This document shows, in pieces, positions 1 through 11,700 of a DNA stretch of 64,000 bases. Both the position numbers and the translations under genes were made by a program. Source of the stretch: Hypomesus transpacificus (taxonomy: Eukaryota; Chordata; Actinopteri; Osmeriformes; Osmeridae); NCBI RefSeq assembly GCF_021917145.1, contig NC_061070.1, forward strand, positions 12,611,390 through 12,675,389, given 5' to 3'. The notes under the pieces were generated by a model. It was not told the DNA's origin. It saw only the letters and a list, made by a program, of their open reading frames with translations, and did no database searches. Position 1 is the first letter of the stretch, and each line of letters starts with the position of its first letter.

Positions 1-554
1 AACTCATTCAACTGATTTCTGAAATGTCTCTTTTCCCTGAGGTATGTAATATCAGACAACATTGGTGATGTTCAAGTCAAGACAAGATACCTTTTCAATC
101 CACACCTTTCTCCCCAAGGCTACAGAAAGACACAATTAAACCAGTGCAGGCACGAACTCCGTGAATTAATATACAGTATGGGAAGAAATCTGTCTTGCTT
201 AGAGGGATGAATAAAATGGCTGACTTATGACAACTGTCCTGACAAGCCAGGCAGTCTCAATGTACAACCCCTTGAAATAATGTTTCCATAACACATTATG
301 ATAGTAAATTACTTAAAACATCTTCACAAATAATGCTTAGATTTGTTTTAACTTTGTCTATTTATTTTGACAAACAGTACAAAAGTTTAGTTGCACAGCT
401 AATAGCATATGATTGTTATATAGGCTAAGTGAACTTAAAACGTTGTCATAATTCAGATGTGTGACTTTGATGTTACTTTACAACCTAAGTATCTAATTCA
501 GCCAACAACCAAATAATATAATAATTAACTGACTAAATAAATACATATTTAAAC

Positions 555-830
555 CCAACTTGTGGGTGCAGCCTCCCATTGCCTCAATGACGTGAGGGTC
601 CAATCCCTGCTTGAGCTGGTAGCTACCAAGCTGGTGGAGGAAGTACAGCTAAACATGAATGGGAAGGAGATAGGGGCTTTGTGAATGGGTTGGCAGCCAT
701 GACAGTGCTGCAGCGACTGGATAGATTACAGCTGAGAGCACTTAGGTCGTGTGGTGGGCCACAGCCTGATGCAAGGGAGATGCCTCTGGACCAAAGGGAG
801 CAGATCTATACGTTGAGTTGATGGCTGTGT
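555..830 (+). mobile_element. Decayed LINE reverse-transcriptase fragment
   Basis: In broken frames this stretch encodes peptides like the C-terminal part of fish LINE ORF2 proteins, for example the peptide LQRLDRLQLRALRSC near 710-755, followed by a region resembling the family's 'GEMPLDLRREQ' motif after a frame change. No frame stays open, so it is a relic. The match is from memory of the motif; the LINE clade is not resolved. The rest of 1-1130 shows no recognisable gene. Confidence 0.35.
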
Positions 831-1130
831 TGATAGCTTTGGAGAGGGTGGGTGCAGTATAGGGGGTAAAAGTTAGGACAATTCCAAGGCCCCCTGACTG
901 ACAGAGGCCCCCCAAAAGTGAAAAACAAATAGAAATTCTAAAAGTTTTATATTCTCTATGGGGCCCAAAATTCCTGGCGACGCCCCTGGGTAGGTGTGCA
1001 TATTGGGTGCCAGCTCACACAGGCGTGTTGGGAATGGGTGGGACTAGGTGTGGAGGTCGTTGCTTGGTTGATCAAAAACACTGGATTATGGAGAGGAAAT
1101 AGGTAGGCCTGACTAGTCTTATACTCTAGC

Positions 1131-1202
1131 CCAGTAGGTGGCGGTGTAAGCACCTTTCAGTTAAATGCGATCCGCAAACCAGAATCGACAGAAGAAGAAG
1201 AA
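1131..1202 (+). repeat. Short dispersed repeat with CTCF-core match and GAAGAAG tail
   Basis: The segment starts with CCAGTAGGTGGCGG (1131-1144), which fits the CTCF core consensus CCASYAGRKGGCRS at all 14 positions, and ends in an imperfect GAAGAAGAAG run (1190-1202). A similar architecture of a 'taggtggcggtg' core, a short spacer and a GAAGAA tail occurs in dispersed fish repeats as I remember them. It lies about 300 bp upstream of the sfr1 start codon. Binding is inferred only. Confidence 0.45.
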
Positions 1203-1496
1203 AAGAATCAAATTCAAAGAAAGTCACAAAGCTAGGTTAGCACTAAACAAAACAAGTCGGTCGGGATACATGTTACATTTAGAGAGTCGACAGTGAATGA
1301 ACTGACAAATGTTTTGCAAAGTACATTTACGTAAATGGTAAGATACAGTAGACTGCTGTTCTCACGAAACTGTGAACACAGTGTTCGAGCCAGCTATTTG
1401 ACTTTTCTCTTTTTCTTGAGTCTCCCGAGACCGTCAGGGAGCTAGTTGGCACGAATAATAGTGTGCCATAGCTAATAGTCAAACGTTTAATTCATA

Positions 1497-2459
1497 ATGG
1501 AGACAACACCCAAGACAGCCAAATGGAAGTCCGTCTATGGTACGCCTTGCTATGAAGAAGAGTCAAGTCCATGTGAGGTCAGCATGGGAAAGGTAAATAA
1601 TCAATTAGTCTAAAGGTATTATAGTATTTCAAGACGACAACAAGAGTTAATCTGTAGTTGACCCTAACCTGATTTTACACTCACTGTATGATTTGTCATT
1701 TGAAAACGAATGAGCATCGCTAAACTACCTAATTTGAATAATTGATCTAAAAATTTGATACCCTGTTGGGTTAGCCCGGTCAGATGTTTTGTAATTTTTG
1801 CGATTTCCTTCCTCCACGCTTAGCCCAAGCAGCAGCTGAGTGCTTCACTAAAGGCAAGATTGAAAAGATCCAGGCGCTCTTTCACCTCGCCCATGTCTGT
1901 GGCCAAACGCCTTCACATCGAGGATGACGACCAAAATTATGTTGGACAAGACAAGCACGTACATGGTGGCATAGAAGAGTCACAAGATGTTCACATAGGG
2001 GCAAACATAAGTATTCTTGGAGAAAACGAAATTACCAGTAGTATGCCTGAGTCACAGCACCCCACGCCTGGAGACCCACTCAAATTAATCCACCAACTGA
2101 AAACAGAAGTGAAGGAAAGGGCAGAGACTCTCCGGAGACTCAAGATGGTGAAGATGTATAGAAGCAAGGTAGCTGCAACTTCTACACAGTTGTTGTCAAT
2201 ATGTTTTAAAATCGCAGGGTTTGGTATGAGTGCAAAGGCTAAGTTTCCTCTTTATTCTCTTTTCCAGAATGACTTGACCCAACTGTCACGGCTGATCGGC
2301 AAATGGCGAAGCTGTTGTCAGTCTGCAATGTATGAGCTCCAGACGGATCTACCAGTTGATGGGAAGAAAGCGAGTCTAGCTCAGCTCATAGACCTTTTTG
2401 GATTGGAGGATAGCATACTGCAGTTTGACCGGACAGAGGACGATTTCAGGGATGCATGA
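1497..2459 (+). CDS. sfr1: SWI5-dependent homologous recombination repair protein 1 (Sfr1/Mei5)
   Basis: Three coding exons: 1497-1592, 1824-2168 and 2268-2459, all in phase 0 with GT-AG junctions, giving 210 aa (human SFR1 is about 245). Sfr1 pairs with Swi5 and stabilises Rad51 nucleoprotein filaments during homologous recombination in the nucleus. The N-terminal half is basic and disordered. The middle (KTEVKERAETLRRLKMVKMYR) is the start of the conserved coiled coil. The C-terminus (LSRLIGKWRSCCQSAMYELQ, then LIDLFGLEDSILQFDRTEDDF) is the conserved Mei5/Sfr1 end. The start ATG opens a 32-codon first exon. Its 3' end faces the 3' end of cfap43 257 bp away, as for human SFR1/CFAP43. No AATAAA follows the stop; a TATAAA variant sits at about 2687. 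Identity is confident from the C-terminus and synteny. Confidence 0.9.
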
Positions 2460-2609
2460 GTACATTGGCTTTGTTCATTTGACTATTAGGTTATCTGTTC
2501 GTTCCTCCTTTTGGATGATAACACTATATTCACACTGTCATGAGATTTCTTTTCTTCTAATTTTTACTCACTCCAAAATATTTATGAAAGTAAACACATT
2601 GATTAATGT

Positions 2610-2615
2610 TTTATT
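2610..2615 (-). other. Candidate cfap43 poly(A) signal
   Basis: AATAAA on the minus strand about 100 bp past the cfap43 stop codon. It lies inside the probable sfr1 3' UTR, so the two convergent transcripts are expected to overlap. Confidence 0.5.
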
Positions 2616-2716
2616 TCATGCTGCTACATAACGGAAAGTTAGTTCTGTAAACTCTTAAATCTGTTCTATGTTGTAAAGGTTTGTTTTATAAAGAATATGA
2701 TATAAGGATCTTTTGG

Positions 2717-5700
2717 TTATTCATGTTTGAGGTTAGCAAGTGCTGGGAAGGTTTTCCTTCTCATGCGCTCCACCTCGGCCCTAAGGATGGCTAGCTCCTC
2801 GGCCTGCTGCCTGGCCAGGTCCATCAGCTTCTTCCTCTGGATGATGTCCTGATAGCGCTCCTCAGCATCGCTGGCCTTGTTCTCCTCCATGGCTGGAAAA
2901 AAACATGTACAAGAATTGCTCATCGGATTCGGCAACCGTTAATGGGATTAAACGCATTGGATGTGGGTTGGTTGCATTGGGAAACACGGTTGTACCTGTA
3001 GCCTCATAAAGGTGCATTCTTTCAGCCACATTCACTTGCATGACAGCCAGCTGCGGGTTCAAAATTGAATTCTTCTCTGTCTTCTGTGCCACTTGTCTCT
3101 TCAGCTGCTTGATTATTTTCTTACAGTTTTCTACATTCTTTGTGTGGGTCTATAACATAAGAATGTCACAATGGCTGTTCATAATAGCTGTTTTGCAGAG
3201 CACTATGGAAATCAGACACCCAACATACAGTATATATATATATATATATAATAAATAATGTAATATTTAAATGTTTGAAATGACCTTTTCCTGTAAAGTT
3301 ATTGTTTTCTCCAAAGTGGAAACCTTTTTTGACATTCGATTGTCATGGTCTGTCTCACTGAGATACTGAAGAAAATGAAAGGGCAAACATTCATATTAAT
3401 ACAGGTTGTGTACAATACTGTATATTCCAGTCAAGACCAAGTCCTGAAGGTCAATGTGCTGTTTAATATCAACATTGTTGATAAGACATTGTGTTTTAAG
3501 TTGCGTTCTAAAAGGGAAATTAAGTATATAGGCTACTGTACACCATACCAAAAAAAGAAACATAACAGGACCTTCTAGAACTGCTGCAATGAGCCTTTTA
3601 ATTAGAGATAAGTCTTTCATTGCCACAAGCTACTAGTGTGACATTTCAGACCCTTTACTCTCATTTTTCAGTTTAGTTATCTGTAAAATGATGGCTCCTG
3701 TTCCTATCAGCACCAGTCCTCACCTCCTGTAGCTCCTGTGAGACGCGCAGCATCTGGATGTCCCTGGCCTTGGTGTTCAGGTCCTCCATCTGCATCCGCA
3801 TCCTCTTGTGTTCCCACTCTTGCTGAATGATGCCCTTACGGAAGTCCTTACACTCCACCATCTTGGCTATCTTTTGCTCTCCCAAAGCCTGCCAGTGGTA
3901 AACATTTCACAAAAGTCAAACCAAGTAATATTGTGAATGATAAAAGAAAGAAAAACCTGTTGAATTGCTGGTTAAACCCTAATACTTGATGCAATGTGAA
4001 ATGATCAAGTTTCAGACAGATACTAACAATCAAGGTGTACAGTACATGAGGCTGGTGTGAAGTGCCTTACCCTGATGGTGCCATTGAGGTCCTCCACCAC
4101 ATTCCTGGGAAGAAGCAGGGAATCGGAGTAGTCAGCGATGAAGTCTCCTGGCTCCACCTCCACCTGGCCCTGCTTGATCAGGATCTGGACCATGATGTCC
4201 AGACGGAAACGCATTTTCTCCTCACGCAGGCTGAGGAAACATTAGCCCAGGGAGTTGAGCTCAGTATTATACTCTCAGCATAACTGATACATCTGTCATG
4301 AGTACCAATAGTAAATGATGATTTAATAAATGTTATTTATGACTGCGCTTACATGAAGCAAAAAAAAGGTGTGTGTAAATTGTATAAGCAACAGCATTCT
4401 CACCCATTGACATCGTCGATAAGGTTTTTTATCTCCATCTTTGCACCTTCGTCCTCGTCAATCCTCTTCTGCAGGAAAGCTTGCATTTCAGCTAGAGTCA
4501 AAGCCTTCATTTTCACCTGTGGAAGACGGGTGCGGTGAAATACGTTTGGATGGAAATGAAGAACTGTTACAGTGTTAATATGAGCAACTTCCCTTGTTCA
4601 TGCCACATTCAGAGGTTTGCATGCTGCACACATTTCCACTCATCTTAAAAAACATTTAACCAGGAAGGAATACATACACATTGTAGTTAATTCATGTATT
4701 AATCTAATTACCTGCTGTTCACTCTCCACCTTGGCTCTGCGGGTTAGGCAGAACCTCTCCCACACAGATGGGTCCAGGCCATCCGGCATGTTCTCTGGAG
4801 TGTCCAGTTCTTCCATGGCCTTCATCATCTGGCAGAGCCCCTCGGCCACAGCACGGCCTGACTCAGGGCCAGAGTGTTCTTTGAAAGGGCTGGTGCTGTT
4901 CTCTGCCTGGGTCCTTATCCTCTGGACCCTGGAGCCACAAGCCTTACAGTTAGTTACACACTGGCTGCACACAGCCAGCTCACAGGGTTTACCTCACAAA
5001 GACCATCCCCGTTTCAATTAAAAGTAGGGTAAATGTTTTTTTTTCTTTATTATGTCACACTGACAATGAATATATCACTCTTTGATTCCATATAACTGCT
5101 ATACCTGGGTCTGCGCTTGTAAAGCTTGTACAAGTGATCAACAACATGGCCTGGCACATCCATGAACTCCTTCCTGAATCCTCTATCCAGAAGCTTGGGA
5201 GACATATGGAATGTGATTATTAGATATCATTGAGAGGTAATATTAGGATAATCGTATCTGGAGTGCTGGCTACATATATCTTACTTTATCTTCGGCTACA
5301 ACATTGTCATAGGAGTCATGGAAGAGCTCCACATCCTCTTTGTGTCTGTTCAGCTCTTCTCCAATATCATTCTGTCAAAGGAATGCAAGGCTGTTAAGTG
5401 ATGGAAATGCCAAGTACTGGGAATGGAGAAAAACACTCTCACACGACAGATTCAAATACCCTGCAGGTCACTTCTTGAAAAACATGTCAATCAAAAGACT
5501 AAGGGTTACACCCCAGCATCTTATTTGAATTAGTAATGTTACGACTGCCAACAGAGCAACATGAAATACGAGCGAGATAAAGCAATGGTAAAACCTTCAT
5601 TCTGTGCAAGACCTTTTTTACCTTATAAATTCGAGCCTTTTCTAGTTTCACGTTGAGCTCTCTCTCACGATTGAGCATCTCCTCCTCAATGAGAAGGGAG

Positions 5701-8700
5701 TGAACGAGGTTGGCAATTTTCAGCTCCTCCTAGAAAAGATGTTTTCAATAAAGATGATACTGAAAAAGTGGGTGGGTGGGTGTGAGTGGGTGTGCGTCTC
5801 ACCTGGTAAATAACCATCTCAGATTTAACCTTCCTCTCAAACAGCTTAGTCAAGGTATCATCAAAGCCCTGGGTGGCTTCTTTGATGGATGTCTGTAGTT
5901 TCTTCATTTCAGTCTCCAAGGTCTGGAATGAAAAAATGCCCTCCCTTTCAAATATTTATATTGACGATGACCAATGAATAACATCCTGCATTTGTAATAG
6001 AAGACTGACGAGCAAGGCTCATTTTTCCCAACCTTTCTGTATTTCTCCTTTTCCTCGCTCAGCTCCTTTGCTTTTTTCTCATAGTCTTTGTGGATCTTTT
6101 TTTCCTCCTCAGTCCACTGGATGTCTGACTTGGACAATAGGAACTCTGGCGGCGGGACCTCCTGTGTGTTAAGAAGCATGTGGTCAGCACAACAGTGCAC
6201 CTTCTCATGACCATCTCATTATTTTGCCTGCCGTAATACTGGGAACAATTTCCTGTTGACAGCACCATTTTCAGTATGTCCTCTTTCTTCAGCTCAAGCA
6301 CTCCACCCATCATGTCATCCAGAGCTCTGTCTCTGATGTTGTCGACCTGGAATCCAAACAACAAAAAGACCCAACAACAGCTATTACCCGAGGCCCAAAC
6401 ACCCTGGGTTGGAAAGGTAGAATGGGTGAGGGTGAGTTGAAAGAGAAAGGTGTGACTCGGTACCTTAGCAGCCAGGCGTCTTTGTTCCTCTGCCTTTTTC
6501 TTATCCTCATTCATCGCCCTCTGCTCCGGGGAGAGGTACTTCTCTACTTGAATCTACAATGCATAAGAATGTGTTACTCGTAAATCATCACCTGACACGC
6601 AGAAATGCAATTGTTTGATGGAAATACAAACTGTCACGGTAAATACAGTGTAAATTATCAATATTTTCTTCCAAATTCACAGTCTCTGAAATTTTACAGT
6701 TAATTTCACCACAATTAAGGACATATTTAAAATTACATATTTGCCAAATTGTGAGGTTGTGCAGCTACGTTACCTCAGAGTCCTGTACAGTGAGCGCCCT
6801 CTCAGGACGTTCGTTGTCTGACAGGCTCGGCTCCCATAGCTTCTCTTTCAGATCCAGCTCAGCCATGATCTCCACGATACGTCTGTTCTTATCCTTCACA
6901 CGGTTAATCTCCTGCTCCTTTTGCTTGTACACCGCCAGAAACTCGGCATTGAAGGCCGTCTTTACTTTGTAGATCACATCCTAGACAGAAAGACAAGGCA
7001 GGTGGAGAACATGAAGGTGTGGCACTGCTGCAACTCGCTTGTTAGATTCAGAAATTTAATCTTTTGGTCGGACATGGATACACACATTTGGTGGCAGAAC
7101 TCGCCAAAAATCGTGGCGTCGCCTCATACCTGGAGCAGGGTTAGCTGGTTGATCTTCTGCTCTCTGATGTGCAAGCTGAACTGGTTGTAGAGGAAGGGGT
7201 TCGAACCTCCAAACTGAGCGCTCAGACTTCCTGTGTGAGCGGCGCTCTCAGTCTCGTGCCCTTCCTCCTCCTCCTCTTCCTCTTTTTCCACAGGGTTCCT
7301 GCTTTTCGTCTCCAGAATCTCCTGTTGGAGCTGGGTCGTAGACAGAGAGGAACGCCTTGAATGAACAAAGTATCTTAGTAGCTAAGAAGCACAGTCTGTT
7401 GCTGGAACGCGATACTGTGGATGCGCAACTCACATTGCAGTCGGTGTTTTCGATCTTCCTAATACACTGCACCCTTTCAAGTTCCTCAAGCTCCTTTTGT
7501 GTGCGCTCCTTCATGGGGTAGTTCTTCACCTCGTGGTCAGAGTGGAAGGCCTGAGATACAGTACACAGACAACAATAAGCAACTTGTCTCAACCTTCTTG
7601 ACAAACATTCCAAAAGTCTCTTATTTGTGTACTTCAGAAAACTCTGTTGTAGTTTCGGCCTAGTTGTAGTTTCGGTCCTTATTACCTTGATAGCTTGCCC
7701 TTTGACCTTCATGGAATCCCAACACTCTCTCTTGAGGACATCACGCAAGTAGCATTTGGAAAGGTTCTCCAGCTCGATCTCATTTCGAACCTGAAATGTT
7801 CAATCAAAACCCAAATGGCTTGACCGTCTGAAGCAGCTGACGGTGGGTGAATGTGTGAGTGTGTCTTACTCTGGTGACTTCCTGCTCCCCCTCAGCCTGT
7901 AGCCTCTTCTGCTCCTCCACATCCAGGTTGAATTCCTGCGGTTCCAGGCGCTCCATGTCAGGAAGGCTCTCGTTCTCACGCATCATCCCCTGGATCTGGA
8001 CTCACGCATAACATCAAGAAGTTAGTAGCAAGAATCATAAGGTCAGGGAGGAATTGTGGTAGTTAAGTAGTTAAGCCTCACTTACGGTGTCTCGCAACTG
8101 TTTGACTCTTTTCCTCAGGTTCTTCTTCGTATCAGAAAACTGCTGACTCTCTTCCTTGATGACCTGTGGAGACAAGCAAAGTGGGGCTTGTTTTGCTTCA
8201 ATTTGTGTGTTTTTGTGTTGTGATTTTTAGAACATGCAGTTTTTGAACAGCTTCATACAGTACTCCTGCTGACGAACTGACATGGAGATGAACCGTGTTA
8301 TCAATGTTGGTTTCACAATATCAAAACCACTTGCCGCTTACCTCACAAGTCGCTTACCTTACTAAATCAAAACATGAAATGCACAGAAAGGGTTTACTAT
8401 AGCACGTACCTACTTGTCTTTTACTCTATTACATATCAGACTAATTGTAAACAAGAAAACCAAAACACCACATAGCACCTGTCATATCAGTTGGCTCTTA
8501 TCTACAGTCCTGTTGGGGCAACACTTTCTTTCGAAATGCTTATCTGTCATACTACTGTATCATTTGGTGCCTGATCCTTTCACACATAATAAATAAGGCC
8601 AATGTGTTGCTTTCATAAAGCAGGAATTTGCCAAGAGCAACACAGCTGCTTGAGGTATTGAAAAGGCATCTTATCTGTTTTCAATATAAAAGTCCTACAT

Positions 8701-11700
8701 CAGTTCCCATAAAAATTTTGCAACATTTTGTTTGCGTTTTACAAATTGTGAGCTGTGCTTCTATTCCATACTGCTACCAGATGTGGAAAGGCATCTCAGT
8801 AGGTCTGAGTGTCACTGACCGCTTCCAGTTTGTTGTCCAACCAGGTGGAGTCTGTGGCCAAGGGCAGGTTGGTGTAACTCTCATCCTGCTCAGTTACATC
8901 CACCGGCTGTCTCTTGTTACTGGCCTACAGAGAGGATGGCACTGTCACATTTGATACAACTTTGTCACATCTGATCTTGTAATGGTTCGAAGAGAGACAC
9001 TAGGGTTAAAGTAACATCATTGAATCAACTGGGAGTACCTCAACTTCAAGTAGGTCAACTGAGCCAGTGGGAGACAATACACCTGAGCTCCAGTCAGACA
9101 TCTGATTGAGGACAGGGTTCTCTAATGTCACAACACTCTCCAGAGACTTAGCCATGGACTGGCTGTATTGGGTAGCTGCATTGCCCTTGCTAGCTCCGGT
9201 GGTTTTGAACCTGCGTACAAATAGAAATGTAGACTATAAGTAACATTAAGAGTAGTGTAAACCCTCTAAACATCATAACAATGTAAAACTTATGGAACTA
9301 TTCACAAATAGGCTTTTTTTTTCTTTCAAATTTGAACATTTTGCCCCCTGGTGTCAGGTTTTAGATAACACAATTGCCCCCTGGTGTCCAGGTTGATATA
9401 ACACAGTGAAAATATCTTACTTGAGCCTGGTACAGACCAGAGATCCGTCTCTGAGACCTGCAGTGATCAGAGTCTGACTGTCAGAGGTGAAGGCCACTGC
9501 TCTGATACCGTCCAGCCAACAAGAATGACACTGCATCTGAACATACCGCTCCTGCGCATGACATCACAAAAGAATCATCATCATCAAATATAAAGGCAAT
9601 ATCTATAATATATAAGAATAGCTTCTACTGTGTGTGCACGGTAGGAGAGGCTATACCAGGCTTGAGATATCCCTAATGCGCAGCAGGCCATCCTTGCCTA
9701 CAGACGCTAGCCAGTTCTGGTGGGGTGACAGCAGAACAGACGCAGGACCTAGAGGATGACCTTCCACCTCCTTATCAGGATTTATCTGGTCCAGTTCCTG
9801 GTCAGGTGACCTCTCAGTGCTCTGGGAGAATATGGTGGCCATTTTTAAATTCCATGAACAAACACAATGCTACCTCAGTCAGCTGAGAACTGCCATAGAT
9901 CTTTACCTCAGGAATTGGAAATCTCTGCAGAGTTTTTTTCTTGTGGCAGTAAGCAAAGATCTTATTGGTCCCCAGGACTGATGAGCTGAGTGAGTGAGGG
10001 ACCTTGTAGGTGCAGCTCTTTACGACGTCATCAGACAGGGAACCCCGTAGGTCTGCACACTTTGCTCCCTCTGCCAACCATCAAAGCACGTAAGAACTAC
10101 TACACATTCATACATCGGTACCACTGAGTTCATATTAATAACTTCTTTTTTTATCTAGCTGAATGGCAACAGAAACTGACTATAACGACTGAACTGACAT
10201 ACAAGATGATGAAATTCAACATATCCCAAACTCGGGCCCCAGGGTAGAAGGAGTGACTGTGCAGCTCTCTCTGTACCTGTGAGCTTCTGTACAGGAAGTG
10301 TGAGCAGAGTAAGCAGGCTGCCCTCCCCACAGCTTTGACTGGTGTCCTTCTCTCCAGCACACAGGACCAGTAGCCTCACCTGCTTGCTGTCCCGGCTGTA
10401 CTGGGTAGACATGGAGACCACCGCCCCTGGGACACCTGGACAAACACATTCAGCAATGACGCCTGTCAGGGAGCTGTCTTGCATACATCTGTCTGCAATG
10501 CTTGGAGAAACCTGCATGAAGTCGTGCGCAAGTATACCTTTGTAGCCGATGATTTCAAACTTCTTGGATGGCTTTGAGTCCAGTACATAGATTAGTGAGT
10601 CAGAGGCACCAGTGAAGAGGAAATGTCCTCCCTGGTCAAAGCTTTACAAAGAAAATACATCTCAGTGAGATCCTGAGGGCCTGATGACCCTGATTCATTA
10701 TATAAATATAAACCCAGATCTTAATCTTCTCAGTTCCTGTTAGTGATTGGGGGGCTTACACTAGGTGGTCTATTGGAGCGTTGTAGAGGTGGACCCTGTG
10801 GACCAAGCGAGGCTGCTGCTCCCTGGTAAGCTCGATGAACAGGATGTGACCCAAAAATGTTCCCACGGCAACGTATTGTGCTGTGGGGCAACAGGCCAAG
10901 CTGCTCACCTGTACAAAAACAAACAAATATTAAACACATTCAACACATTCTACAATGCTCACACAATAGTTTGCTTTTTGGCACATTATTCTAACCTTCA
11001 CTTGAAGAGATAAGGTTCCGATGCAAATGCCATCATCTAGAGACCACACTTGCATCTCTCCTGAGTCCCTCACCGACTGCACCCAGGAAACAAACACAAC
11101 AGCATCACTATCTGGACCAAAAAAGTAGTATAGAGGTTAGTATAAAGATAGTATAAATATATTGCATTATTATTGTACTAACCACACAGACGTTTCTCTC
11201 TGTATACAGCGAAGTTGCCGCCACAAAGTTGCCACTGAGCACATCCAGAACATTAACCACCTTCTCTGACTGTGTGGGTTCGTACTTGTAGATGCGCCCC
11301 TAAAAAAGAGCAAAGCGGTTTAATAACTGCAGCCTGGAAATGAGAGAAATGTATGGACACTTTCATTTCAAATGTACTGAATTGCTCACAGTATGAGATG
11401 TTAACATCAGTGTGTCATAGTCAGGGGAGAATGTGATGCATGAGGCTGGTTCATCTAAATTCCAATGTTGTGTGACCTCAACGTGGTCACCTTTGATTTT
11501 CAAGCAGCGTAACAGACTCTCCTGTAAAACAGCAAGAGTACAGTTACAGTAGCGCGACTATATATCAATATATCAGTCAAAGTGCTGTAATCACACATTA
11601 CAGAGAATAAGTAGGCAGAATTGTTTACCTTTCCTGAAACAAAGAGTCCATGTTTATGTAGAGCAAAGCTTTCAAAGCTTCCCTCTTTTAGATCGGTTAC

